Assembly: GCF_000473325.1 (NCBI RefSeq)
Contig: NZ_KI421513.1
Location: 2,861,217-2,925,216, forward strand
Length of the DNA stretch: 64,000 nt
Direction of reading: 5' to 3'
Source of the DNA: Leisingera caerulea DSM 24564
GTDB taxonomy: Bacteria > Pseudomonadota > Alphaproteobacteria > Rhodobacterales > Rhodobacteraceae
Below are positions 49,179 through 57,615 of the stretch, piece after piece (the first letter of the stretch is position 1; each line of letters starts with the position of its first letter). The position numbers and the translations under genes were made by a program. The notes under the pieces are model-generated. The model was given only the letters and a program-made list of their open reading frames with translations, had not been told where the DNA came from and made no database searches.

Positions 49179-49361
49179 TCAGCAACAGGACCTAGGTGCG
49201 GCGGCTGCCGCAATCAACCGTCTGCAGGGCTGCAGAGGGGGATTTGCAGGGGCTGCGGCGGAATTGCCCGTGGCGCGGCAAGGCAACGCGTGGTCAAGAT
49301 GCGCAATACGCCCGGCCCGGATGACCCCAAGGCCGCTTAAGCATTGATCCGGAGAAATTTT

Positions 49362-49730
49362 ATGCAATGGACTTTTCTTGCAGCGTCAGCGCTGGCAGCT
49401 TTGTGGATGGGGGTGCATGCCGTGATCGGCGGCCGCGAATGCGCCGTGCCGCTCGCGCAGGACCGCAGCCTGCCTGATGCGGTGCGCGAGACCACATTGC
49501 TTTGCTGGCATTTGGTGACCGGGTTCCTGGGCCTGATGGCCCTGTTTTTGTTTCTCGGCGCCCGCGGTTCGGCGGATATGGCCCTGGCCGGAACGCTGAT
49601 GGCAGCGGTCACGGCCGCGGCGGGCATCCTGGTGCCGCCGCTGCGCCGGGTGGGCTACGGCCTGCTGCCGCAGGGCTGGCTGTTCGTCCCAATCGCGGTT
49701 CTGGGCAGCTGGGGCTTGCTAGGCGGCTGA
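49362..49730 (+). CDS. Small membrane protein, unknown
   Basis: A 122-residue protein from the ATG at 49362, with GGAG 11 bases before. Four hydrophobic segments are visible (MQWTFLAASALAALWMGVHA at the start; about 45-65, 70-92 and 100-118). The pattern VHAVIGGRECAVPLA at residues 18-32 occurs in Rhodobacteraceae proteins of unknown function. Confidence 0.75.
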   Translation: MQWTFLAASALAALWMGVHAVIGGRECAVPLAQDRSLPDAVRETTLLCWHLVTGFLGLMALFLFLGARGSADMALAGTLMAAVTAAAGILVPPLRRVGYGLLPQGWLFVPIAVLGSWGLLGG

Positions 49731-49808
49731 CGTCCCGATCCGCGAAGCGAGGCGGTGCTCCCGCCCGTGCGGCCTGCATTGGAAATGCCGTCCTCCCGGT
49801 TGGGCCCG

Positions 49809-49862
49809 GCGCCGGACCTTAGGGTCCGGCGCGCATCCTGCTTGCCCCGGCAAGCAGGATGC
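49809..49862. terminator. Two adjacent strong hairpins between convergent genes
   Basis: First stem 10 bp with TTAG loop (49809-49832), second stem 14 perfect pairs GCATCCTGCTTGCC with a two-base loop (49833-49862). They touch each other. They lie between a rightward membrane protein gene and the leftward VWA gene and may stop transcription from both sides; without T runs they could equally be a REP-like repeat. No gene is seen in 49731-49964. Confidence 0.6.
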
Positions 49863-49964
49863 CATGCCCAAGGCCGCCAAGGGGACTGGCGCAAGCCAGC
49901 GCACCTGCGGGCGCGGGAGGGCCGCTTGGCGCGGCTGCACAGGTTTCTCAAAAATGGGGAAGGC

Positions 49965-51149
49965 CTAGCGGCTCAGCTCCCGCATGCCGCGTTCCAGACC
50001 GTCCAGCGTCATCGGCACCATGCGGTCCTCAAAGATCTCCCGGATCATGCTGATTGAATGGGTGTAGTCCCAATACTTCTCCGGCACCGGGTTGATCCAC
50101 AGGTTCGACGCCCAGGCGTCGCGCGCACGCTGCAGCCAGATCTGGCCCGCTTCCTCGTTCCAATGCTCATTGGCCCCGCCGGGATAGGCGATTTCATAGG
50201 GCGACATCGAGGCATCCCCCACAAAGATGCATTTGTAATCCGGCCCGTAGGTGCGCAGCACCTCATGGGTCGGGATCTTCTCGTCCCAGCGCCGCCGGTT
50301 GTCGCGCCAGACGCCCTCATACAGGCAATTGTGGAAGTAGTAGTATTCCAGATGCTTGAACTCTGCCCGCGCGGCAGAGAACAGCTCCTCCACCACCTGG
50401 ATATGCGGATCCATCGAGCCGCCGACGTCCAGGAACAGCAAGACCTTCACCGCATTGTGCCGTTCGGGGCGGGTCTTCACATCCAGATAGCCGTGCTCGG
50501 CAGTGGAGCGGATGGTGCCGTCCAGATCCAGCTCCTCCTGCGCGCCCTCGCGGACCCAGCGGCGGAGGCGTTTCAGCGCCACCTTGATGTTGCGGGTGCC
50601 GAGTTCGACATCGCCATCGAGGTTCTTGAACTCGCGCTTGTCCCAGACCTTGACCGCGCGCTGGTGGCGGCTCTTGTCCTGCCCGATCCGCACGCCCTCG
50701 GGGTTGTAGCCATAGGCGCCAAAGGGCGAGGTGCCGGCGGTGCCGATCCACTTGTTGCCGCCCTGGTGGCGGCCCTGCTGTTCCTTGAGGCGCTCCTTCA
50801 GCGTCTCCATCAGCTTGTCGAAACCGCCAAGCGCCTCGATCTCAGCCTTCTCCTCTGCGCTCAGATGCTTTTCCGCCATCTTGCGCAGCCACTCCTCGGG
50901 AATGTCCACCGCCTCCATCACGGCCTCGGCGGGGATCGCCTCCAGCCCTTCAAAGGTGGCAGCAAAGGCGCGGTCGAACTTGTCGATGTTGCGCTCATCC
51001 TTCACCATTGCGGCGCGGGCGAGGAAGTAGAAGGCCTCGATGTCATAGGTCGCCAGCCCCGCCTTCATTCCCTCAAGGAACGTCAGGTACTCGCGCAGGC
51101 TGACCGGAATGGACGCCTTGCGCAGGTTTTCAAAGAAGGGCTGGAACAT
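49965..51149 (-). CDS. VWA-domain protein (CoxE-like), partner of MoxR ATPase
   Basis: A 394-residue protein. The C-terminal half is a von Willebrand A domain with the metal-binding site DVGGS (LLFLDVGGSMDPHIQVV) and a later FVGDASMSPYEI. The N-terminal half is helical. CoxE-type VWA proteins work with MoxR AAA+ ATPases as chaperones that insert metals or assemble enzymes. The MoxR gene is 1.8 kb upstream on the same strand, separated by a lipoprotein gene and a small membrane-protein gene. Confidence 0.88.
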   Translation of the reverse strand: MFQPFFENLRKASIPVSLREYLTFLEGMKAGLATYDIEAFYFLARAAMVKDERNIDKFDRAFAATFEGLEAIPAEAVMEAVDIPEEWLRKMAEKHLSAEEKAEIEALGGFDKLMETLKERLKEQQGRHQGGNKWIGTAGTSPFGAYGYNPEGVRIGQDKSRHQRAVKVWDKREFKNLDGDVELGTRNIKVALKRLRRWVREGAQEELDLDGTIRSTAEHGYLDVKTRPERHNAVKVLLFLDVGGSMDPHIQVVEELFSAARAEFKHLEYYYFHNCLYEGVWRDNRRRWDEKIPTHEVLRTYGPDYKCIFVGDASMSPYEIAYPGGANEHWNEEAGQIWLQRARDAWASNLWINPVPEKYWDYTHSISMIREIFEDRMVPMTLDGLERGMRELSR

Positions 51150-51168
51150 CGCAGAGCCTCCGGCAGGG

Positions 51169-51336
51169 TTACGCCAGCACCCGGTGTGTCAGAATGGTTG
51201 CCAGCAGGCCGAGAATACCAAAAACGATGGCATAGACAGCCCCGTATTGCAGCATGTCCAGGGTGTTGCCGCCACGTTTGCGGGCCTTCATCGCGCCAAT
51301 CAGAGCGCCCAGCACCAAGCCGGCGATTACGATCAT
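51169..51336 (-). CDS. 55-residue membrane protein
   Basis: A 56-codon gene between the DUF2927 and VWA genes. Two hydrophobic segments (MIVIAGLVLGALIGAMKARK with a basic end, and YGAVYAIVFGILGLLATILT) are joined by a short polar loop. Similar small proteins are found in this place in Rhodobacteraceae, sometimes misnamed as acyltransferases. Function unknown. Confidence 0.7.
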   Translation of the reverse strand: MIVIAGLVLGALIGAMKARKRGGNTLDMLQYGAVYAIVFGILGLLATILTHRVLA

Positions 51337-51369
51337 GTCTCTATCCGTTTCTGTTCAGTCACTGCCGGA

Positions 51370-52791
51370 TCAGGGGGCAGAGGGGCGCAGCGCGGCGATT
51401 TCCTCCAGCCGCGCCTCGACCACCCAATCCGGACCAAAGCCGTACCTTGCCCATCCCAGGCTGTCCAGCCTGACCCGGCGGGCTTCGACGCTGCGGCCCT
51501 CCAGCTCCAGCGCCTCCGCCTGCAGCATCAGCAGCGTCGACAGCAGCGCCGCGTTCTCATGCGCTGCCGCGGTGTCCGCCGCCGGTCCCAGCCGCGCCAG
51601 CGCCGCCGCCCCGTTGCCGGTGGCAATCTCATAGGCGGCCAGCTGCACCGTCAGCTTGGCCTGATGCATCCGGGTGCCGGGCAGGCCCCGCAGGTAGCTC
51701 ATTGCGGTGCGGAAGTGCTGCAGCGCCAGCTCCGGCTCGCGGACGTGCAGCATCCGGCCCAGTGTATAATGGCTCAGGGCGCGGCGGTGGTCCTGCCAGC
51801 CCAGGTCGCGGGCAATCTCCGCAGCCCGGTTGGCGGCCCGCAGCCGGTCCCGCGGCGAGGCGCTTGGCCCAAGCGCCTGCTCATAGGCGGCGATCCAGGC
51901 CCGCGGCGTTTCCGGCAGCCAGACGGCGGCGGTGCGGGTGCCGCCCGGATTGAGCCGCGCCAGCACCGCGGGCAGCTGCTCTGCCACTTCGGCCCGGCTC
52001 ATGCCGGTGCGCAGCTCTGGCGCGTAGGTGGCGCGCAGGATCAGCATGTCAAAGCCTGTCAGCACCGCATGGATATTGTCATCGTTGAAGATCGAATCCG
52101 GCAGCCGGTAGAGATCGTTCAGCGGGCCGAGCGCCTGGGCCAGCTCCTCATGCAGGCAGTCGCGCACCTCCTGCGGGCTGGTGTCATTGGGGATGAACAC
52201 CGCCAGCCGCTCGCGGCTGCGCAACAGCGACCAGTTGGTGCGCGCGCTGCGCCGGTTGCGCCGGTACTCACTCAGCGAGGACACATTCGGCACCACGAAA
52301 CAGGCCGCCTTGGGCAATGCCCGCCGGATCTCCGCGCGGGAGACCGACTGGATGGTGATGCCGGCACTGTCGCCGGACACCCGGCGGATCGGGATCCCGG
52401 CCTCGTCCCGCAGCCGTGCCAAAAGCGCGTTGAGGTCGCGGCTGAACCCCGGGGCGGGGCTGCCCGTCACCCGCAGGGTGACTGGGCCTTCGAACCGGGT
52501 GAACTGGGGCAGGGTGCTGCCGCCTTCCAGCCGGAAATGCAGGTCCAGGAAATCGCGCGCAATATCTGCGTTGGAGCGCTGCGGCGGCTGCGGCCGGCGG
52601 GCGGGGAACACCTTGACCGGCGGCAGCGCGGCCGGGGCTGCTGCCGCCCGGGTCGGCGCCTCCACCCGGGCTGAGGGGACGGAACAGGCGGCCAGCGCCA
52701 GCAGCGCCGCTGCGGCGGCAGCGCCCCGCAGCAGGCGCAGGGCCTGACGGCAAGCGGGCAGGTGTGAAACCGGGGCAGCGTCAGCAGGCAA
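51370..52791 (-). CDS. Lipoprotein with DUF2927
   Basis: A 473-residue protein with a lipoprotein signal (LLRGAAAAAALLALAACS, lipid-modified Cys at about residue 36). The DUF2927 region follows (ARDFLDLHFRLEGGSTLPQF, GPVTLRVTGSP, then VNPSSLSEY-like sequence around FVVPNVSSLSEYRRN). The C-terminal 170 residues are helical repeats of TPR type (LSHYTLGRMLHVREPELALQ). It is exported to the envelope; the function of DUF2927 is not known. Confidence 0.85.
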   Translation of the reverse strand: MPADAAPVSHLPACRQALRLLRGAAAAAALLALAACSVPSARVEAPTRAAAAPAALPPVKVFPARRPQPPQRSNADIARDFLDLHFRLEGGSTLPQFTRFEGPVTLRVTGSPAPGFSRDLNALLARLRDEAGIPIRRVSGDSAGITIQSVSRAEIRRALPKAACFVVPNVSSLSEYRRNRRSARTNWSLLRSRERLAVFIPNDTSPQEVRDCLHEELAQALGPLNDLYRLPDSIFNDDNIHAVLTGFDMLILRATYAPELRTGMSRAEVAEQLPAVLARLNPGGTRTAAVWLPETPRAWIAAYEQALGPSASPRDRLRAANRAAEIARDLGWQDHRRALSHYTLGRMLHVREPELALQHFRTAMSYLRGLPGTRMHQAKLTVQLAAYEIATGNGAAALARLGPAADTAAAHENAALLSTLLMLQAEALELEGRSVEARRVRLDSLGWARYGFGPDWVVEARLEEIAALRPSAP

Positions 52792-52921
52792 TCAGGCGTC
52801 TCCTATCAGCCCGGACATGGCAGCCCGGCTCTTACCACTCTGATAGGGGAATGCGGCAGCAATTTGAAGGAAAACGGGAGGGCGCCGGACAACGGCGCCT
52901 GCCGGGTGGTGCAAGCGGGCG

Positions 52922-53761
52922 TCAGCGCCGCCCGCGGGCCATGAACGCGAGGCGTTCGAACAGATGCACGTCCTGCTCGTTTTTCAGCAGCGCCCCATGC
53001 AGCTTGGGCAGCGCGCTGGCGCCGTCGCGGGCGATGTCCTCCGGGCTCAGATCCTCGGCCAGCAGCAGTTTCAGCCAGTCGATCACCTCCGAGGTTGACG
53101 GTTTTTTCTTCAGCCCCTGGGTATCGCGGATCTCATAGAACTGGGTCAGCGCAGCGGTCAGCAGGGCGTCCTTGATGCCGGGGTGATGCACCTCGACGAT
53201 CTTCTTCATCGTCTCCGCATCCGGGAAGCGGATGTAGTGGAAGAAGCAGCGGCGCAAAAAGGCGTCCGGCAGTTCTTTTTCGTTGTTGGAGGTGATGATC
53301 ATGATCGGACGGTGCCTTGCCTTGACCGTCTCGCCGGTCTCGTAGACGTGGAACTCCATCTTGTCGAGCTCCTGCAGCAGGTCATTGGGGAATTCGATGT
53401 CGGCCTTGTCGATCTCGTCGATCAGCAAAACGACTTTCTCGTCCGCCTCAAAGGCCTCCCACAGCTTGCCCTTTTTGATGTAGTTCCTGACGTCATGCAC
53501 CCGTTCGTCGCCCAGCTGGCTGTCGCGCAAGCGGCTGACGGCGTCATATTCATAGAGGCCCTGCTGCGCGCGGGTGGTGGACTTCACATTCCACTCGATC
53601 ATCCGAAGCCCCAGCGCCTCTGCAACCTGCTTGGCCAGCTCGGTCTTGCCGGTGCCCGGCTCGCCCTTGACCAGCAGCGGCCGCTCCAGTGTCACTGCCG
53701 CATTGACCGCAACTTTCAAATCATCCGTTGCGACATATTCTTTAGTGCCCTGAAATTGCAT
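52922..53761 (-). CDS. MoxR-family AAA+ ATPase
   Basis: A 279-residue protein from the ATG at 53761 (MQFQGTKEYVATDDL). Walker A GEPGTGKTEL, Walker B VVLLIDEIDKAD, sensor 1 in MIITSNNEKELPDAFLRRC. The subgroup with short N-terminus pairs with CoxE-type VWA proteins. The longer frame to 53824 lacks a ribosome binding site. The 186-bp gap to dksA contains both divergent promoters. Confidence 0.92.
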   Translation of the reverse strand: MQFQGTKEYVATDDLKVAVNAAVTLERPLLVKGEPGTGKTELAKQVAEALGLRMIEWNVKSTTRAQQGLYEYDAVSRLRDSQLGDERVHDVRNYIKKGKLWEAFEADEKVVLLIDEIDKADIEFPNDLLQELDKMEFHVYETGETVKARHRPIMIITSNNEKELPDAFLRRCFFHYIRFPDAETMKKIVEVHHPGIKDALLTAALTQFYEIRDTQGLKKKPSTSEVIDWLKLLLAEDLSPEDIARDGASALPKLHGALLKNEQDVHLFERLAFMARGRR

Positions 53762-53947
53762 ATCTTTCCTGTTCCAGTCATGATCGGTGCCGCAGCGCCC
53801 AGTTCTTATCAAGGTTTTAACCAAACCGCGCCACTATTGTGTAGTGACATTCCTTCCCGATAGGGATAAACGCTGCGGCAGAGGGGGAGCCAAAATGTTC
53901 AGGTGCAAATTATGACCAGCATTATGGGCCAGACCGAAGGAGCCGAA

Positions 53948-54370
53948 ATGAAGCAAGAAGTGTTTCTGCCGGACGACTACCGACCGGCCGAAGATGAGCC
54001 GTTCATGAACGAACGGCAGCTTGAGTATTTCCGACGCAAGCTATTGAATTGGAAGCAGGAACTACTGTCCGACAGCCGCGATACAATCGAAGGGCTGCAG
54101 GACAACACCCGCAATATTCCCGATGTCGCCGACCGTGCCAGTGAAGAGACCGACCGCGCGCTGGAATTGCGCACCCGCGACCGCCAGCGCAAGCTGGTCG
54201 CCAAGATCGACTCTGCGCTGCGCCGCATTGACGAGGGCGAATACGGTTATTGCGAGGTGACCGGCGATCCGATCTCGCTGAAGCGCCTGGATGCGCGTCC
54301 AATCGCCACCATGAGCCTGGAAGCGCAAGAGCGCCACGAGCGCCGCGAAAAGGTCCACCGCGACGACTGA
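53948..54370 (+). CDS. dksA: RNA polymerase-binding protein DksA, single-Cys type
   Basis: A 140-residue protein from the ATG at 53948, with GAAGGAG before it. It has the coiled coil with the acidic tip (NIPDVADRASEETDRAL, including the D-x-x-D pair at the tip) and the C-terminal globular part GYCEVTGDPISLKRLDARP. Of the four zinc-finger cysteines only one is present; the others are Thr and other residues. Such zinc-less DksA proteins are known from Rhodobacter sphaeroides and act with or without ppGpp at rRNA and amino acid promoters. Confidence 0.93.
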   Translation: MKQEVFLPDDYRPAEDEPFMNERQLEYFRRKLLNWKQELLSDSRDTIEGLQDNTRNIPDVADRASEETDRALELRTRDRQRKLVAKIDSALRRIDEGEYGYCEVTGDPISLKRLDARPIATMSLEAQERHERREKVHRDD

Positions 54371-54405
54371 CCGCTGGCTGCAGCGGACAAACCGACAATT
54401 TGATG

Positions 54406-54436
54406 ACGCCGGGGTCTTTTGCTCCGGCGTTTTTTG
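54406..54436 (+). terminator. dksA terminator
   Basis: ACGCCGG/CCGGCGT stem with a T-rich loop, followed by TTTTTTG. Confidence 0.85.
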
Positions 54437-54472
54437 TTTCATTGGGAACAGGCGGAGAATCTGCAGGAGCCC

Positions 54473-55639
54473 ATGGAACTCAAAGGCCTGAAAATAACCG
54501 TTATCGGCGCCGGAATCGGCGGTCTGACCGCAGCGCTGGCGCTGCGCCGCCAGGGCGCCAGCGTGACCGTTCTGGAACAGGCCGAAGCAATCTCCGAGGT
54601 GGGCGCCGGTCTGCAGATCACCCCCAACGGGGTTGCGGTGCTGCAGGCTCTGGGGCTGGCGGATGACCTGGCCTGGTGCTCTCAGCGGGCGCGCGCCGTG
54701 GTGCTGCGCGGTCACCGCCGAGGCACTGAGGTGCTGCGGCTGGATCTCGATGAATACGCCGCCGGTTTGCGCTATTACTTCGTGCACCGCTCCGACCTGA
54801 TCGGCATTCTGGCCGGTGCCGCGCGGCGCGAAGGCGTGCAGGTGCGGCTGCTGCAAAAGGCGGAGCGGGTGGAGCCCGGGCCGCAGCCCGTTGTGCATCT
54901 TGGCAATGGCGCCCAATGCGGCGGCGATCTGGTGGTGGGCGCCGACGGGCTGCACTCCAAGGCCCGCGTGGCGCTGAACGGCGAGCGCAATCCCACGTTC
55001 ACCGGCCAGGTGGCCTGGCGCGCCACCGTGCCGAACCACCTGAACCTGCCGCCGGAGGCGCAGGTTTTCATGGGGCCTGGGCGGCATCTGGTGGCCTATC
55101 CCCTGCGCGATGGCAGCCTGATGAACCTGGTCGCGGTGCAGGAGCGCCGCGCCTGGGCCGAGGAAGGCTGGAACTTCAAGGACGATCCCGCCAATCTGCG
55201 CGCCGCCTTTGCCGGTTTCGGCGGCAGCGCCGCAGCGCTGCTGGAAGCGGTGGAGGAGGTGCTGCTGTGGGGGCTGTTCCGCCATCCGGTAGCGGCCAGC
55301 TGGCATGGGGAAAACACCGCGATCCTGGGCGACGCCGCGCATCCGACGCTGCCATTTATGGCCCAGGGCGCCAATCTGGCGCTGGAGGATGCCTGGGTGC
55401 TGGCCCGGTCCCTGCAGGAGTCGGCGGGGGTGAAGGCCGGGCTTGCGCTTTATCAGTCGCGCCGCCGCGACCGGGCGGAGAAAGTGGTGCAGGCGGCCAG
55501 CAGCAATGCCTGGAAATACCACCTGCGGGCGCCGCTCAGCTGGCCTGCGCATCAGGTGCTGAAACTGGGCGGCCGCTTTGCGCCGGACAGGATGGTCAGC
55601 CAGTTCGACTGGATCTACCGCCACGACGTCACCGCCTGA
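54473..55639 (+). CDS. FAD-dependent monooxygenase (salicylate hydroxylase-like)
   Basis: A 388-residue protein from the ATG at 54473 (MELKGLKITVIGAGIGG). It has the dinucleotide-binding GAGIGG and an acidic end (VTVLEQAEA), the DG motif VVGADGLHSKAR and the second FAD motif LGDAAHPTLPFMAQGANLAL. This is the class A flavoprotein hydroxylase family that uses NAD(P)H to hydroxylate aromatic rings. The substrate is unknown. It stands alone after the dksA terminator. Confidence 0.9.
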   Translation: MELKGLKITVIGAGIGGLTAALALRRQGASVTVLEQAEAISEVGAGLQITPNGVAVLQALGLADDLAWCSQRARAVVLRGHRRGTEVLRLDLDEYAAGLRYYFVHRSDLIGILAGAARREGVQVRLLQKAERVEPGPQPVVHLGNGAQCGGDLVVGADGLHSKARVALNGERNPTFTGQVAWRATVPNHLNLPPEAQVFMGPGRHLVAYPLRDGSLMNLVAVQERRAWAEEGWNFKDDPANLRAAFAGFGGSAAALLEAVEEVLLWGLFRHPVAASWHGENTAILGDAAHPTLPFMAQGANLALEDAWVLARSLQESAGVKAGLALYQSRRRDRAEKVVQAASSNAWKYHLRAPLSWPAHQVLKLGGRFAPDRMVSQFDWIYRHDVTA

Positions 55640-55740
55640 GGCGGGGCAGGCGGGGGTCTCCCGCCGGCCGCAGTCTCATTTGTGAAATGAGCCGCTCCCG
55701 TTGGGCCGGGCGCCGCGCCGGGGCGCGGCGCGGGCGGCGC

Positions 55741-56547
55741 CTAGATGTCCAGGTCGACCCACACCGGCACGTGGTCGGAGGGTTTTTCCCGGCCGCGCAC
55801 GTCCTTGTCGATCTGGCAATCCAGCAAGAGGTCGGCGGCCTGCGGCGTCAGCAGGAAGTGGTCGATGCGGATGCCGTCGCCGCGGTTCCAGGCCCCGGCC
55901 TGGTAGTCCCAGAAGGAATAGTGGCCCGGGCCCTGGTGCCGGGCGCGGAAGGCCTCTGTAAAGCCCAGGTTGACGATCCGCTGGAAGGCGGCGCGGCTTT
56001 CCGGGCGGAACAGCGCATCCTCGGCCCAGGCCTCCGGCCGCTTGGCATCTTCGGCTTGCGGGATGATGTTGTAATCGCCGGCCATCAGCGCGGGCATCTC
56101 ATCGGCCAGCAGCGCTTCGGCCCGTGCCTTCAGCCGCTCCATCCAGGCGAGCTTATAGGCGTATTTGCCGCCTGCCACCGGGCTGCCGTCCGCGTCCAGC
56201 TCCACCGGGTTGCCGTTGGGCAGGTACAGGCCGCAGATCCGGATCGCCTGCTTGCCCACCACCGTGGCCTCGATCCAGCGCGCCTGTTCGTCGCTGTCAT
56301 CGCCGGGCAGGCCGCGGCGCACATCCTCCAGCGGCAGTTTTGACAGGATCGCCACCCCGTTAAAGCTTTTCTGGCCGTGGGTCTCTACGTTATAGCCGCG
56401 CTCCTCGAAGATTTCGCGCGGAAACGCCTCATCCACGGATTTGATTTCCTGCAGCAGCACCACATCCGGCTGCGCCTCATCCAGCCACTCCGGCAGCGCC
56501 TGGGCCCGGGCCTTGATGCCATTGATGTTGAAGGTGGCGATTTTCAT
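55741..56547 (-). CDS. xth: Exodeoxyribonuclease III
   Basis: A 268-residue protein with all catalytic motifs of the AP endonuclease family: FNINGIKAR, LLQEIKSVDEAFP, AGDYNIIPQAEDAK, RIDHFLLTP and KPSDHVPVWVDL at the C-terminus. It repairs abasic sites and trims 3' ends. Length equals E. coli XthA. Confidence 0.95.
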   Translation of the reverse strand: MKIATFNINGIKARAQALPEWLDEAQPDVVLLQEIKSVDEAFPREIFEERGYNVETHGQKSFNGVAILSKLPLEDVRRGLPGDDSDEQARWIEATVVGKQAIRICGLYLPNGNPVELDADGSPVAGGKYAYKLAWMERLKARAEALLADEMPALMAGDYNIIPQAEDAKRPEAWAEDALFRPESRAAFQRIVNLGFTEAFRARHQGPGHYSFWDYQAGAWNRGDGIRIDHFLLTPQAADLLLDCQIDKDVRGREKPSDHVPVWVDLDI

Positions 56548-56639
56548 GGCTTGTCTCCGGCGCAGGTTGCGGTATGTGAAGCCGATCTATCGCTGAATCA
56601 GCGCTGGGGGGCAAGCCCGGCACCGGTGCCGCGAATCAC

Positions 56640-56907
56640 CAAGGCGCCGCCGAATCATCCGGTTTTGCGTTTGTGAAAAATAACCCTCAGGTTGATTATA
56701 TTTATTTTGCAAAAATAGACGTGTGAATAACGCGGTGAATATTCTGTGGATTAATTGAATTAAATTAAAATTCACAAAAAATAACGCGGCGAAGTTAAAG
56801 TTAAAAATCAAAGAAAATGCAATGTGAAATTGCATTTTATGTTTGCGCTGTATCCGGGCCGTGCCAGCGTCAAGGAGCCTTTTGTCAAAAACGAATGGGG
56901 TTCCAAC
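56640..56907 (+). promoter_or_regulatory. AT-rich leader of the FSSGS repeat gene
   Basis: About 200 bp are strongly AT-rich in a GC-rich neighbourhood. A perfect 10-bp hairpin AAAATGCAAT/ATTGCATTTT with five-base loop lies at 56814-56838. AATAACGCGGTGAA (56727-56740) is repeated as AATAACGCGGCGAA (56780-56793). No gene is seen in 56548-56907; the region suggests a strong, regulated or bent promoter. Confidence 0.55.
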
Positions 56908-57510
56908 ATGACTGCTCAGCTCAAAATCCAGCCCATCCATGCGACCCGCCCGGCCGTAAGCACGAGCCTGTTTGCGGGTGATGCCACAGAGATGTTTTCT
57001 TCCGGCTCAGCGCCGGAATGCACTGCGGATCTGACGGCCGGAGAGGGCGCGGCACTGTTTTCTTCAGGCTCGCTGCCGCAAACGGCCAAAAACTGGGCTG
57101 GCGGGGAAACCGGTTTGTTTTCGTCCGGCTCGGCACCCATGGCTCACGGCGGAACCGCAGCGGGCGACCTGGTGGAAATGTTCTCCTCCGGTTCGGCGCC
57201 GGCGGCGCAAGGCGATGCTGCCGCAGGTGATCTGGTGCAGTTGTTTTCCTCCGGGTCAACCCCGCAGGCTCAATCAGAAGTTGCCGAAGGCGGCCTGACT
57301 GAGATGTTCTCTTCCGGGTCCGCCCCTGCGGCGGGTGAAACTGCATCCGGGGATCTGACGGAAATGTTCTCTTCCGGCTCAGCGCCCGCGGCAACGGCAG
57401 AGGCCGGCACGGGCGAGGGCACCCATCTGTTCTCCTCTGGGTCCGCACTGGCAGCGGGTGCGCGCACCAGCGCTGGCGATGCCACCCGGCTGTTTTCCTC
57501 GGGCAGCTGA
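56908..57510 (+). CDS. Nine-fold FSSGS repeat protein, unknown
   Basis: A 200-residue protein from the ATG at 56908. After a 28-residue start (MTAQLKIQPIHATRP...) nine copies of a 20-21 residue unit follow; the Phe of FSSGS is at residues 30, 51, 71, 92, 113, 134, 154, 175 and 196. The unit reads roughly A-G-D/E-x-x-x-M/L-F-S-S-G-S-A-P-x-A. The last copy ends exactly at the stop codon. There is no signal peptide, Cys or membrane segment. The design resembles multi-core peptide precursors or a repetitive structural protein. A helical protein gene and an exporter gene follow. I cannot assign a function; a named DUF may exist in databases. Confidence 0.85.
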   Translation: MTAQLKIQPIHATRPAVSTSLFAGDATEMFSSGSAPECTADLTAGEGAALFSSGSLPQTAKNWAGGETGLFSSGSAPMAHGGTAAGDLVEMFSSGSAPAAQGDAAAGDLVQLFSSGSTPQAQSEVAEGGLTEMFSSGSAPAAGETASGDLTEMFSSGSAPAATAEAGTGEGTHLFSSGSALAAGARTSAGDATRLFSSGS

Positions 57511-57615
57511 GCGGAACGGGGCCGGTCTCCCTCCCGGCCCCCGACCAGGGGCGGCTCCGCCTGCGGGGCCGCTGCCGCGCCGCTTCGATCCGGTATCCAT
57601 CCGCAAGAGGTTTCC

